64,000 bases of DNA from Onchidella celtica (GCA_963931925.1 OZ007570.1:41623687-41687686), one strand, 5' to 3'; positions 1 through 12,651 are shown, numbered from the stretch's first letter. The notes: generated from the sequence alone by a model not told the origin. Numbers and translations: made by a program.

Positions 1-523
1 AGATGCAAAAACCAATAAATGCCAAACTGGCATTATTTGCTGTCATGTCCTGTCCATTTACAAAATCAATTTTAAACAAAATCCAACATATCCAACTTAA
101 ATTTAGTCCTAAATATCATGTTTTCTTTAAAAAATGATAAATCCAGTACAGACTTTAATCCAGAACTCAGCATTTCTCCGAATTGAAAAACAGAATCAAT
201 CAGGAGCTGGCTGTAGACATATATTATATGATCTCTGTTCCATATGGCAGACAGCAGTGTTGATGTAATGAACAGTTCCACCATAATATTGTCTAGTTAA
301 TCTACGATCTTGAAAATAAACTCAAATGTGAATTTGCCGTCGTTAAAATTTCATTACATGAGCAAGTTGTTTTTTTTAAAATATATTATGTATTCAGTCA
401 TTCTTGCATCGGACAGTATATATACAGGTATACACCATCATATGACAAACGCTATGGTACAGCTTGGCTCATCCCATGTAATTAGGGCCTAAAGGAGTCA
501 TATGCCCCTCTAATGTATATTCC
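1..523. other. Intron, nothing recognised
   Basis: This is AT-rich sequence before the first MITE. No exon with usable splice sites and UTP20-like coding was seen on the + strand. Short open frames on both strands look random. Confidence 0.5.
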
Positions 524-527
524 TTAA

Positions 528-1291
528 TGCTCACCCTGTGCGCTACCGGTAAAGCCAGCTGCACGGTCAGTGACCTTACTCGCGGAGAATCTTATCTGAG
601 GTCACTGACCCGTGCCGCTATACGATGACCACATACGCTGTCCACGTGGTTCGGTTTTTATTGATCGGTATGAAAACATTCGCTGCTATGCCTTATCACG
701 CTTGATAATGAATTAACCAGCAAAACCTTGGTCTGTCAGTCTCTAACCAATGATCTGACTTATGATTCCAAACTGACAGCTGTAGTTTTCGTGAGAACGA
801 AGCATGATAACTAGCCACGCCCTCCCAAGCCCTACACAAATGGTTTCATCCTGATTGACACATACTAATAAACCAATGTGGGCATTTGGGGCAAAGATTA
901 TTTCAGAGCTTGTTTCTGATTGGTTCTTAGATACAGACAACTCCAGATGGTGGTCAGCTTGTGAGAAAATGAGATAATATTGCAAATTTGTTGAGCAGCA
1001 GTTCGCATGTCGATGTTACATCGTTTGAAAGTGTGGGGAGAGCCTTTGAAAGCTTAGTCTTTGTGATTCAGACCAGTGGTTCACTGGTTAACATGTCCAT
1101 GTCACAATGCGTTTGATTTGGAAGAGATACAGTGAACAATAACACGGTGGTTACGTCTCAAAAAGGTCAGTGACCCGATGCCTGAAAATAGGGCTGGCGC
1201 GGTCAGCTTGACCTGGGCGACTTATGCCGCCCGTGCGGCGTGAGCGCTTGCAAGTCAATACCGACTATTGCCGCCCTGCGCAGGGTGAGGG
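528..1291 (-). mobile_element. TTAA-flanked MITE, family 1 copy A
   Basis: This 764-bp element lies between TTAA at 524-527 and TTAA at 1292-1295. Its ends are inverted: CTCACCCTGTGCGC near the left and GCGCAGGGTGAGGG at the right. The whole body is the reverse complement of the element at 6590-7339, with a shared core around the words GTTAACCAGTGAACCACTGG and CCCAAATGCCCACATTGG. TTAA duplication with CCCT-type ends is the signature of piggyBac-type non-autonomous elements. No transposase is encoded. Confidence 0.85.
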
Positions 1292-1676
1292 TTAAATTAG
1301 GGGTCAGATTAATCACAACACTTATGCTGGTATACAGATAAAGAAATCGATGTCAAAGGAACACAGGGTATCATGTATACATAAAACCAAACCAAAAAGG
1401 GGTTCTTTTAAAGATGTTTGGATATAAACACTAGCCTTAATGCCAAGTTTAGTATTTGATTACAAGATGTATGAGAGAAATTGTGAGTGGTAGGAAGTAC
1501 TGTAAAAATTAGATGATTTTAAATTAACTTAAAAAGATTATACCGGTATCCAAGTACTTTCTGATACAGATCTTTTATGCAGCAATATCAAAGCTTTCCA
1601 TTTGATTTATTTGTTTCCTTGTTGTTTTATTCTTCATCTGTGGATGCTTCTCAGTGCATGATGATTTATTTTCCAG

Positions 1677-1829
1677 CTGAATGCATGGGATAAAAGGAAG
1701 ACTGAAGAACCAGACTACCTTGCTAGGTTGGAAGCTTTCACTCAAACCAATACCATGATGTCAGAGATGGAGCCCAGTGTGAACACATTACTGCCGATCA
1801 TATACAATTGTTGCCACTTTATCCATACA
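1677..1829 (+). CDS. UTP20: UTP20 exon 1 of window
   Basis: This exon has 51 codons, phase 0 at both ends. The acceptor is a T-rich tract ending TTTTCCAG and the donor is GTGAGT. It reads LNAWDKRKTEEPDYLARL then a helical stretch ending NCCHFIHT. It is charged and helical like other HEAT-repeat segments. It is the least distinctive of the exons, and rests on its splice sites and its phase fit to the next exon. A run of 20 G lies 44 bp past the donor. Confidence 0.75.
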
Positions 1830-1873
1830 GTGAGTTTTATCTGAAAGATAGAAGAGAGGAATAACTGATAACT

Positions 1874-1893
1874 GGGGGGGGGGGGGGGGGGGG
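1874..1893 (+). repeat. Run of 20 G
   Basis: This is an uninterrupted G homopolymer 44 bp downstream of the exon 1 donor. Its length is likely polymorphic and error-prone in assembly. Confidence 0.95.
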
Positions 1894-2185
1894 ATATACA
1901 GGGCAGGATGTAATTTTTGAATACTATTGTGCTTAGATTTTCTTTTTGTAAGCAATTATAAATATAAAGATGTATGAAATGGGGTATAAGCAGATCTCCC
2001 AAGTCTCCCCGTTTTCATGATAAAACCCCGCCCTCCACGTGTTCCTTTGAAATCTTCTCGTTTCCAAGAAAAAGAGAAGAAAAAAAATTGTCAAGTTCTG
2101 CCGATCACACAAAAATTACTGATTAAGCTTTTTCATAGTGCCGCTTCGCTGATAAGTGTGTGTATTGTTTTTTGAGGAGCATTAG

Positions 2186-5100
2186 ACGTGCCCACTCGGT
2201 TGGGGATAGGGAGGGTTGGGTAGGAACTAATGTGGAGAGGACCCGCGTGGCCTCAATGCCCAATCAGTTATTTTCCCGGAGAACAGTTTCGAGGCTGGTC
2301 GGTGCCGGCTTGTCTAGGGAACACACTACTCACTTTGACGTCCACCGGACGTGTTACGTGAAGTGTGGCACCCCTGGAATTCCAGGGGCCCCTGGAAAAC
2401 CCCTGTAATTTAAACATTTTAGTAAAAGTCCTGGAAATTGAGGATTAGCCCTGGAAAATCCCTGGAATTCTGTTGGGGTTTAAATAGCCTTGCAAATTCC
2501 TTTAAAGTTGAGTTTCAGTGAAAAAATTTGAGACGCAAAACTTCCGATTGCGCAGTCGATAATTGGTACTTTGATTCACAATGGCCGGTATCGCTTATTG
2601 TGTGATAGTAGCCAAGCCCAGCGAAGTAGTAATGGGGAATACCTGCAGAACTACGGGTACGGCCATTCGTATGTGACTTGTCTTGAAACAAAGACTGGTG
2701 CGTTTGCCACCCAACGTCTTTCCACATGTGGATCTTGAGGGCATCCTTAAATTTATTGAGATAGTTGAATGCCTACCTGACGACTACCGCAAATATTCGT
2801 GTGTAATGCGATAAATTTTATAAGGCACCAAAATAATGAAGCCAGTTTGCTTTTGGGAGTTGGGTGGGGCATTATAGCACCAGTGTAAGATTTCACAAAT
2901 TTTAATCTGCTGGCATTGCCGATCTCTGCAGCTCAGGCGCGGTCATTGCCACATGTTATTCATCCCACGGGCCGATCAAGTGAAAATAGATTTGGTGTGA
3001 TGTTAGGGTGAACAATGGGTTTTTGTTTTTTTTAATTATTATTTTATTTGTGATTCCTTAACCAATTGGCCAACTTGTACCACTGATTCTCCTTGGGTCG
3101 GGCATTGTGTGTGAGTGTATTGTGTGTGTGCGCGCGACCTGTAGGGAGAAACGGTGAATGGGTTAAACGCATGGACGAATACACTTTTTTTTTAAAACAA
3201 CGCAATACGCATTGAATTGTTTTTGCGGAAAGGGGAGTGGCGGCGGTGGGCACCGGCATGTTTACAAATAATTATGACAAACTGCTCACTCGGTCAGTGA
3301 ACGTCGATTAAAAATGTTGTGCCAAAATGTTATGCTAAGCTGGGCTTGGCTGATAAGATTGTCGTTAATTGCTAGTACTGTAGTAGGAGAGGGAGGAAGG
3401 GACGAACTCAGGTGACTATGGGAAGCGCTAGCGCCGGTGTGAAAAACTTTTTGTTTATAATATTATTGGCTTGCCGTTGCAACTGTCGGCCAATATCTAG
3501 CATTAATCAATCAGGATCAACCTATTTCTGGATCTAGATCTAGTTGTTTTCGAGGATAGTTGTGAAACAAAGGCTGGTGCCTTGGTCATTTTGGCTCAGT
3601 GTTCTTCCACATGGTTTTTTTTGTTTGTTGTTGTTGTTCTATTGATAGGAAAGGTCGAATGCTTTGTATCTTTTGAGTAGATCTAGACGTTTCTTGCTGT
3701 GGATCTGACAGTTTTGAAAGCAGTAGGATTAAATATTAATTTTAACTAACTTGATACAAAGAACATTTGAAATAGTACCTGTCAGAACTGAATTGCATAA
3801 ACAAATATTGTAATAGTAATATTATATTGATTAATTAGCATTTGTGCAAGGAACTTTAAAGAAACATCTGGCTTTATAATGTTAATTGGTGCAAGGAACT
3901 GCCAGGAGGATTGAAATGCATTTATAATGTTAATAGACTTGACTAAGACACCTTTACTAGAGCATCTGTTAGGGAACTGGACTTGAGATAATTGAACTTT
4001 TCAATGTGGATTTACTATGCTTGAACTCAGATATAGAAACAGTTTCTTTGAGTGCTGCATATCTATTGCCTTCCATGTTTGTTGGTCACAGGTCCTTAAT
4101 TTTTGTTGTTGTTGTGAGTCTTTAAAATAATGAATTTGTGTGAACCCTGTCAAAAACATTGGTAAAGCATCATGAAGTGGACAAAAATCTGAACAAAAGT
4201 AAAGACATTTAAGTAAATTTTCTCAAATTTTTGTGCATCTGAGTACCCCTGGAATTTCACATTTTAGCCCTGGGAAACCCCTGGAAAAAATTTCTTAAAG
4301 AGGGGCAGGAACCCTGAGTGAAGATGGGATGGAGATGGTCTGCTTAGGTGGGTCAGACTTCTATTGTGGTATTGGAGATGCCAGTGCATTTTTTGATTTT
4401 TTTTTTTTTTTTAAATATGGAAAGAAAGAGGCAAATGATGGCCAGTTAGGACTATTGTTGCAGTCTCATGAGCATTATTATGTTTACAATAGTAGTGTCA
4501 TTGGGGGGAAAAAGACTGGGCTGAGGAGAATCGGCTTGGGACTACACAGCGTAGGCTTATTTTACATAGATTCATAGACCTATGGAGGCTTGAAAAATCA
4601 AGTGTTGGTATTATACATTAGGGTAACATTTTTCCCTCATTTTCAGCACTTACTTATATAATACTAAAGCCATAAAATGAATCAGCAATCGAAAAATGGG
4701 ATAAAAGGTAGTGAATCATCTTAAGGCAATTTGTCAATAAAAAGTACCAGGAGGCTGGTACATTGAATTTTGAAAAAGAAAAATGTAGTGTTTTAGATTA
4801 TTTGGATGTCACAGTAACACATTGAAATTCTAATATCCATTAGTCATAAACCTGCAGGTTTATATAATTTTCTATTTACTGGGAGGGACACTGCTGAGAT
4901 GTTAAAAAGTTTTATCTGATGAAAAAAACCAACACTTTCAAAGAAAAGAAAATAGCTTTTTCCTACAGATTCTCAATTTATGTGATTGTAATGAATCTGC
5001 CATTAAATGGACAGACGGACTATTTTCTTTTTGTTTTAGCAACTCTAGTGCCCAAAAGATTAAGCAAACTTTCTGATTGTGGTACTGGATTACTTGGTTG

Positions 5101-5450
5101 GACTGACCAGACTGCTTAGATTCAGCATGAAAATTGTCCCTAGGCTTTCTTCAGCCATGTCGAAAATGTTTTTTGTCTTGCAATCTTAGGGGTGGCAATT
5201 TTGAGAGTAGCAGTTTTATCCTCAGTTTTCAGTACTGAGGGTGTGTGTGTGCGTGCAACACGTTTTTTTTTTTAATTTTATGCGGTGGTTGTATTTATTT
5301 AATTTTTCTTTTTGTATGTGTCCAGTTTCTAAGAGGTTGTGGTAACCTCCCCAGTTTTTGTGAAATCTCCCCATTTTATTAGCCAAATCTCCCCACAACC
5401 TGCTTGTACTAGTTGGGAGGTCTGTATAAGTTTTTCCCAATCTCCAAGTT
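2186..5450 (+). repeat. Dispersed repeat R1, copy 1 (with a 1.9-kb insertion)
   Basis: Sections 2186-2370 and 4314-5440 match, in the same order and strand, 36050-36230, 36235-36555 and 40717-41340. Markers are the strings CCACTCGGTTGGGG, CATGAGCATTATTATGT and TAGATTCATAGACCTATGGA. The part from about 2371 to 4313 is absent from copy 2 and is listed separately. I see no protein and cannot assign a class. Confidence 0.75.
2371..4313. mobile_element. Unclassified insertion with CCTGGAA-rich ends
   Basis: This 1.9-kb segment interrupts repeat R1 where copy 2 (about 36230) is continuous. Both ends carry clustered CCCCTGGAA/CCCTGGAAA words (2371-2470 and 4240-4300) in direct and inverted orientation. 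No transposase was recognised. A weak internal duplication (around 2680-2730 and 3560-3610) suggests an old composite. Confidence 0.5.
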
Positions 5451-5804
5451 GCCTTTATTATGCAAAGCTGCTTTAGACTGTTGGTTACTTTATAAATGGT
5501 TTACCTGAAACTTCAAAGTAAAGCAAAAGTTATTTGGTGAGAGAAGAAGAACAAACGATGACTATCATTCCTAGTTTTCTTGCCAACACACTACAGTTAC
5601 ATACAAGGAACTCTTTCTCTGTCAGGAAAAGATAAATTGCAGTTATTTTGAGTGGTCAAGAGATGCAGAGTCTGGCTTGTAAGTAAATTTGAAGAACAAA
5701 ATTTGACATGTTCATTTTATATAAGAAATAAAAACAGGGAAAAATAATTATTACAAAAGGGGAACATGATTGTTACAAATTTATTGAAAACCTCTGTTTT
5801 ATAG

Positions 5805-5966
5805 GTGGATGACTTATCCATCAGAGACAACTCTACCCACTGTCTTGTGAGTATAGTGACCAAACTGACATCCAGCTCTTCTGCAAATGACATCAAGGTA
5901 TTTAACATTGTGATGGAAAAGGCCTTACTACCCCAGGTCAAACAAGGGATAAAACATAGGTCAGAG
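5805..5966 (+). CDS. UTP20: UTP20 exon 2 of window
   Basis: This exon has 54 codons, phase 0/0, between an acceptor ending TTTTATAG and the donor GTAAGC. It begins VDDLSIRDNSTHCLVSIV and ends KQGIKHRSE. Amphipathic helical pairs fit a HEAT array. It is separated from exon 1 by a 4-kb intron filled with a dispersed repeat. Confidence 0.88.
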
Positions 5967-6216
5967 GTAAGCTTCTTTTTGCCTTGTCACCTTAGGCTGC
6001 CTTAGCGTAGAAAATCCGTAAAAGAGTAGAGTATTATTTAACTTTTATATATTACGTATATGAACCATCAGAAAGTTAATTAAGTTTGTTTTTAGCTTGA
6101 TAATCATTAATTTGCAATTCCTGCTTTAGGTGAAAGGTAAAGGGGAGGGAAAGTAAAAAATAAGCTGAGGGTATTAACAAGTAATGGCCCTTTTTTTGTT
6201 TTAATTATTATTTCAG

Positions 6217-6354
6217 GTTGTGCGTCATGAATTTTTAACAGTCCTACAGAGCTTGGTCATTAAATGTCCAACTTCTCAGACATTCAGTGGGCTGTCAGAT
6301 TTATGTGATAAAGACCCAGAGGCAGATTTCTTTGAGAATATCAGGCACATACAG
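6217..6354 (+). CDS. UTP20: UTP20 exon 3 of window
   Basis: This exon has 46 codons, phase 0/0, acceptor TTTCAG, donor GTAACT. It reads VVRHEFLTVLQSLVIKCP and ends DKDPEADFFENIRHIQ. The DPE.DFFEN...HIQ block is one of the most recognisable UTP20 signatures and continues directly into IHKRSRAL of the next exon. Only 250 bp separate it from exon 2. Confidence 0.93.
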
Positions 6355-6589
6355 GTAACTTACACTTAAATGTCCTAAATTTTGAGTAATACCACAAAAT
6401 ATTTTCATTTTATATTCATTGATATGTGATTGTGAGACAGTAGTTCCATAAAATCTGATCTTTGTTTTTAACATCATGCATGTGTACACACACAAATAAT
6501 AATATTTATAAAGATGGTCTGAAAGATAAAGGAGAGAGGGAGAGAGAAATAGATAGCTTCTGCAGTAAGAAATTAAATTGTTTTCTTAA

Positions 6590-7339
6590 CCCTCACCCTG
6601 CGAAGTGCATCGAAATATGGCATCGACTTTCTATGCATTCACGCTCAACGGGCATACCAATACGGCTAGGTCAAGCTGACTGCGCAGCGTGCAAGCCGTA
6701 TTTTCACGCGTCCTCTTTGAGACGTAAGTACCGTCTTACTGCTCACTGTATCTCTTCTAAATCAAAGGCATTGTGAAAAGGACATGTTAACCAGTGAACC
6801 ACTGGTGGGAATCACTAAGACTAAGCTTTCAATGGCTCCCCTCAGACTATCAAAAGGTGTAACATCGACATGCGAAAGTGTTGCTCAACAAATTTGCAAT
6901 ATTATCTCATTTTCTCAATGGCTGACCATCATCTACAGTTGTCTGTATCTAAGAACCAATCAGAAACAAGCTCTGGAATGGCCTTTGCCCCAAATGCCCA
7001 CATTGGTTCATTAGTATGTGTCAAACAGGATGAAGCCATTTATTTAGGGCTTGGGGGGCGTGGCTTCATTCTCACGAAATTACAGCTGTCAGTTTGGTAT
7101 CATAAGTCAGATCATTAGTGAGACTTAAAGACAAAGGTTTTGCTGGTTAACTCATTATCAAGCATGATAAGGCACAGCAGTGAATGTTTTCATATGGATC
7201 AAATACAAACCAAACCACGTGGACAGCAGTAATGTGGTCATCGCACATCGGTAAGGGTCAGTGCGACCCAGATAAGATTCCACGTGAGTAAGGTCACTGA
7301 CCGGACAGCGGGCTTTAGGTGTAGCACACAAGGTGTGGG
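6590..7339 (+). mobile_element. TTAA-flanked MITE, family 1 copy B
   Basis: This 750-bp element is bounded by TTAA at 6586-6589 and 7340-7343. It starts CCCTCACCCTGCGAAG and ends CACACAAGGTGTGGG. It is an inverted relative of 528-1291 at roughly 80-85% identity by eye. It sits in the intron between exons 3 and 4 and holds no coding sequence. Confidence 0.85.
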
Positions 7340-7697
7340 TTAACCCGGTTAACACTGGCAGAGAAAGCCTTTCTCATCAGTGATTTGAACACTTTGCATG
7401 CAAGTGTTATCCATCCGTTGGCATTCAAATGTGGCACCGGCTTGTGTGAAAATTATTCAAACATGATGGAAATAGTATACACAGTACTTCTGTTGTTACA
7501 AATTTCCGGCTTATGCCTCAAAAATTGAACTTCCATAGGATCGAAGATGAAGAATGCACTGTATTTGGTAGTGGAGACTGACTGGCAGTAGAAAAGGGTA
7601 AACTGTACATTTGACAAATGAAAGAAATCAAATTGTTGCCACAAAGAGCGATCAAAGCAGTGCATTTCTAATAAACTTCAGTGTTTTTGTCTTTCAG

Positions 7698-7969
7698 ATT
7701 CACAAAAGATCAAGAGCACTCCGACGTTTATACAGGCATCTCAAGGACCATCACTTCCGTTCAGAGATTCACCTCTCCTACTTCGTTCCTCTAGTCAATA
7801 CTTTTGTCTTAGATCACACATATTCAAAATATGCTAACATTCAAGATGCAGCCATTGATCTTCTAGGTGCCATATGCAAACAGCTTCCATGGCAACATTA
7901 TTTACACCTGGTGAAGTTTTACCTGAAGTTGTTGCCCAAAAAGGTGGAAATGCAGCGCCAGATTGTCAG
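7698..7969 (+). CDS. UTP20: UTP20 exon 4 of window
   Basis: This 272-nt exon starts in phase 0 and leaves two bases (AG) at its donor GTTTGA. It reads IHKRSRALRRLYRHLKDH, then a long HEAT segment with AAIDLLGAICKQLPWQHY and ending KKVEMQRQIV. The basic start and the GAIC..L.W.....Y block match the UTP20 family. The donor is weak in its +4 to +6 positions. Confidence 0.95.
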
Positions 7970-9649
7970 GTTTGAAAATTTCATCTTTATGCTTGGTCAG
8001 TGAGTTATAAAGTAAATTTATATGGGTCTTCAAGCTGAGCTGCAAACTTTCAGGGGAGTACAACAGTGGGCTTACTTATAAAGGGAATAGTTAAGAGGAG
8101 ACATTTCAAAATCCAGTTGCTGTCATGTAGTGGCATGCCCTTGCGCTAATCGGAGAATGCCTGAGCATCCACAAAGTGACTGCAATATGGTTTTTACGTC
8201 CTGCTGTCTGTAAAGGGGTGCTAGAAGAGGCTTGTGTTGCACTGTGCTGTTATGACCTAGAGTCAATAGTAGGAGTCTGCTGTGGACCTTATGTCCAAAA
8301 ATAGATGGTGAAAATGCACAGATCAGCAAACAGAGGGGGAAAAACCTGCAGCTGTGAAGTGGTTAATGCAGCTGAAATACCATTATTTTTCCACCATAAC
8401 ATCTTTATGTGTCAATGAAATATGCATTTTTAATCAGAAGATCAGTAACTGTCTCATTCCATAAACAGCAAAAGACAAAGGGCACCACTCAGACTAATGG
8501 GAATGCATACAAAAAGTTAGGCTAGTATCAGTGAAGTCAGTAGAGTTATAAATATGTAGAATTTGGTGGAGGTGCCAACATGCCTAAGGCCATGCACGTC
8601 ATACAGCTAGTCTTAGATGGACAAACAGATTTTTATGAATTTCCTAATTTAAAGTATAGTACCACTTTTCATTTTGCTGCCAAGGTAAAATTTCCAGTCA
8701 AATAGGAGTGTTTACCTTTAGACCACTTAAAAATAGATCACTTAAATCTTTAATATGGCAATTGCAAAGTGAAGACTCTATTTGTAGAAATATATACCAT
8801 CTGAGTGATTAGGGAGTATGAGGGTATTATGTAGGGGGTGAAAGATGGTATTGTCACAGTATATAGCATGTGATTTTGTGCACCAAGGATTTTGCTCAGT
8901 GAACCTGCAGATGGTGTTCAGTTTTTTGGGGGTTTTTTTTTTGTTTTTTTTTTGCTAGTGTTTGTATAGATGTCATTTCACATTTAGCATAGAGAATTTT
9001 CAAAACATGGGGAGAAAGAGAGAGAAAGAAGAAAGAATGAATGAAGGACAGCAAATGTATTTTGGTTTTTACAATAAGCGGGATCTCAGACTGAAAGGAA
9101 TCTACATTAAAAGTTTGGTTGTGTAGATGTAGAAATGGCTGGATGAAATCACTGAGGAAAGCAAACAAGTTTTTTGTTTTTTTAATATAAATAAATATAG
9201 TATCCATCCTGCCTTGTTGAGTATAACGGTGCAAATAGCGTCAAACCAATCCTCTTTTCACCGCCTCTTTGAGAACAGTAATAAGAACTTTTTTTCTCCC
9301 ACGCCTACTGCTGGTATGTGCCTATGTTATTTTCGTGCAGTCAAGTTCCAATCTCCTTAGTACACCAAGCTATCAGATATGCTGTCACTGAACCCTCCAC
9401 TCATTCATTTAGTACCATGATTCAGACAACAATAATTATGTCTCTTTGAATCACAAAGGTGGGGGATATTGTGGATATGAAAAGAAATCTCTCTATAATC
9501 TAAAAAGTGGACTAAGTCATCCTTTGACATCATTCTTAATTTAACTGCATTTTTATCCCATGCTTTTAGAAACTTTTGAATGTTGAGACCTTAATTTTCT
9601 CCTTTTCATTTAAGTCTGGATAACATTATCATAAACTTTGTGTTGCCAG
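7970..9649. other. Intron 4, nothing recognised
   Basis: This is 1.7 kb of AT-rich intron with poly-T/poly-A tracts around 8925-8955. Short open frames on both strands show no family resemblance or splice-site support. Confidence 0.5.
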
Positions 9650-9759
9650 AATAATTGTGACACTTCTGGATGCATTTCATTTTGACCTGAGGAATTCGTC
9701 ATATAACATTAAATTGGCCCCAGATGTTGTAGAAGACAGTTACAAGGAACCAGGAGAAG
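9650..9759 (+). CDS. UTP20: UTP20 exon 5 of window
   Basis: This 110-nt exon takes one base to finish an Arg codon from exon 4 and leaves one G at its donor GTAAAT. It reads IIVTLLDAFHFDLRNSSY and runs into an acidic linker (VVEDSYKEPGE). L.AFHFD is a UTP20 family block; the acidic, low-complexity region that follows it is known as a variable linker in the family. Confidence 0.93.
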
Positions 9760-10226
9760 GTAAATTGCCCATTATGTTTGTAGGTGGAGAACATCGCTTT
9801 TCAGAATATACAGAGTATTGTTTTAGCTACATTTAGTCTTTAATTGTTTTGGTCATTGGTGTTATGCAAAAAGAAACATTTCATGTTTAATTTACTTGTG
9901 AAGTGATAGACTTTTGATAAGTATTAGATTTGTTCTAATCCTGATGAATTTTTTTCCCTGTTTTTACTAAATAGAATGAATTTTGAGAGTTGACCAGGTG
10001 GGTGAGAATTCACTCAAGGAAGTAGTAGAATTGTGTCACAGGGTAGAGAAACATTATGCACTTGAAAAGCCTTTTGATTTAGAAGTTGGCTTTTAATCTG
10101 AATGCTCTCTTCCATCTAGCTTATGGATTTGCATTAAAAATTTGTTTGGTTTCTTTCTTTTCCACACACTTGCACACCTTGTCCTGTGTCCATTTAACAT
10201 TTGGAATGTATTGCCAATGTATGCAT

Positions 10227-10301
10227 AATGCGTTCAGATTTTCCTTTTTGTTTCTAAAGCAAAAGTGCCTTAAAGCATGTCAGTTAGTTAATTGTTTCCT
10301 G
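10227..10301 (+). repeat. 75-bp direct repeat, copy 1
   Basis: This stretch recurs at 14616-14690 with a single A/G difference seen by eye. Neither copy has inverted ends. Confidence 0.9.
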
Positions 10302-10514
10302 ATGTTTCTTGATAGTCATAGCTAGTAAGCTTCTCTTTCATTTTCAGCATTTTTGTTGCTTATTGAGGCGGGCAAAGTAAAGTCAAGTAGACTTGCAGAC
10401 TTTCCTGATACTGAACACAGTATGACAGTGGTGTGTTTCCTCAGGACACCTTAGTCCATAATTTTATTTGTATGTAATTGAATTCTGTATTATTTTTGTT
10501 GTTGTTTTTTGAAG

Positions 10515-10774
10515 GTACCCCAGCAGAGAATGAGATTTCTGGCAACTTTAGTGGCATCACTAAGCCAACAGAAGGCTCAGAAGTGACAGAGGACATTAGT
10601 CCCATGGAGATTGATATGGAACTTGCAGAGGACAGTGACAAGACAGATCTTACTGCAAAACAGACATTAGCAACTGATGGGAAAATCATTTGTTCAGGAT
10701 CTGCAGCTACCAGGATACACAGAACAATTGTGGTTGCACTTTTACCTCAGCTTCACAGGATCATAACACAGCGT
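10515..10774 (+). CDS. UTP20: UTP20 exon 6 of window, acidic linker
   Basis: This 260-nt exon completes a Gly codon (G+GT) and ends in phase 0 at donor GTATGT. The first 65 residues are acidic and Ser/Thr-rich (for example EVTEDISPMEIDMELAEDSD), a probable disordered loop. The last part, RIHRTIVVALLPQLHRIITQ, returns to helical HEAT sequence. A nearer donor two bases upstream would break the frame with exon 7, so GTATGT was chosen. Confidence 0.92.
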
Positions 10775-11014
10775 GTATGTAATATGACATTATCAGGGAT
10801 GTAAATCTTCCGTCTTTTTTGTCCAAAGCTCGGTTCCCAACTCCGCCCTTTCCGCCCGAGGCGTGATCACCGACCGTCCACGCCATCCACCAGTAGCACG
10901 AACACCTGCCGTTGTCCTCAAATCGGTCGGCAGTTCTTTAGAAATCTGGCAAACCGATTAAGGTCTAATCGTGATCTCTCCGCATAGAAGATTTCTTTTG
11001 TTGTTGCCTTTCAC

Positions 11015-11100
11015 TTCCGTTGGCCTAGTGGTGTAGCCTCACTGCCTGTAGCGATGTTTCACATGCGGGTTCCGACACAGAATTTGGTGGTGGTGTTGAT
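11015..11100 (+). repeat. tRNA-like SINE head
   Basis: TGGCCTAGTGG at 11021-11031 fits an RNA polymerase III box A. GGGTTCCGACA at 11067-11077 approximates box B at the usual spacing of about 35 bp. Together they suggest the 5' part of a tRNA-derived SINE. No cloverleaf good enough for a functional tRNA was seen, and the 3' end is not defined. Confidence 0.5.
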
Positions 11101-11234
11101 GCTAAAAGCTTTGCCAGCTCTAGATTGAGATTTAAATATTTTCTCAGTATGAATAAATTTAAGATCTATCACCAAGTGCTATTGGCAGATGGCGTGACTC
11201 TGATTTCTGAAGAAGTTCAGGTGGCAGTCGGCAA

Positions 11235-11300
11235 AGACTAGATCTAGATCTCCAAGTTTAGATCCTATCTAGATCTAGATCTAGTCTAGATCTAAAGAGA
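11235..11300. repeat. AGATCT/TAGATC-rich patch
   Basis: Overlapping AGATCT and CTAGATCT words repeat irregularly over about 65 bp. The same word appears at 3530, 21650 and 33615-33690. It looks like simple-sequence expansion. Confidence 0.6.
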
Positions 11301-12651
11301 ATTGACACATAGGGTACGGGGATTTGGTATCAGCTTCTTTTTTAAGAAACTCAGCCAAGACAGTTATGCATTGTGCTTGTTTTGTTCTGGTTAACTAGCC
11401 CACTCATCATCAGTCCCTCTATAGACCATTTAAGTGTGATGGATCTGAAGTACAGCCCTTCTAAAACTGTGTAAGTGTGTCAGATTCTTTCTCCTTATTG
11501 TCTTTCCCTTTATATAAAATAGATCTAATATATAATTTTAATTCAATTACGAATATCAGGCATTGTTCTTTTAAAACGGTCGAGATTAATTACACTACAT
11601 ACTAATCATTTTTCTCTGTGGCTTCTGGGCATGCCGCACAATTTCCTTCCATACTGTCGCCGGCTGTTTACATCCCTGATATATATATATGCTGTATTAG
11701 AATCTTTTGTGCCATCACTTATTATTCATATTTATTCCTACCCAGGATTGTAACATTGATTGTTCTGAGTGCTCATCACAGGGCATGTGTTATATTAGTA
11801 ATTGAGGGAGGAAAATATTTGTATCCTTATAAATTGCATTTATGTTACCTGTAGTTTGTATTTTATATTATCTGCATCTATTTATACATAATTCATTAAA
11901 GTTATGTTGTAATGCCATGAAATTTCACAACAGGACAATATATAACAGGGCAATTTCTTCTAGTGTGAAGAAAATTTATTTGACAGTAGGCGGAAATGTC
12001 ATCATGTTGTTTTTATGCAGTAGACCAAAAGCTTTTGGCATTCAGAAATCAGCTATGAGCAACTGCAAAATCTGACATTTGAAATTTTCTTCACTATCAC
12101 TGTCATTATCATCATGGTCATTGAAGATCACAGATGATCTCATTTGGTATGCTGACGTGACATGATACATGAAACTTTGCTGGTGTCCAGTCATCATGGA
12201 AATTTCAGACGCAGTTTAAATCACTCAACAAATTTCTAGCCTCTGCCTTTGTTGCAGATCAGTGACTTATATTTACAGACATACAGACTGCAGTGAAGTA
12301 TAATCATATCTGTGGATATGAACAGTAATTCAACTAATTGTGGCCAGAGTTTTTCTAAAGTCACACAGATTTACACGGTTTATCCTGAGAAATTATAAGG
12401 CAGGGCAGTGAAAGAATTTACTCGAAGGTCTTCATGGATTTCATTTGAAATTACAATGAGATCAACAACTTAATACTAAGGAAATACTGATATTTTGTTA
12501 CAACTAGTATTTTCATCAGTTTGCTAATTAACATCTTTCACTACTTTCAGTCTCACACCATCCTTTCCTCTGGTTTTGAATTTGCTGAATTTAGCAGTTG
12601 TTGGACTTGTCATGTTTGAAAAAAAGAACAAACAAAACTTATTCATTACAG

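Noticed and set aside
11021-11077. A functional tRNA gene
   Set aside because: Box A and box B are present, but paired acceptor and anticodon stems are not; a SINE head explains it better.
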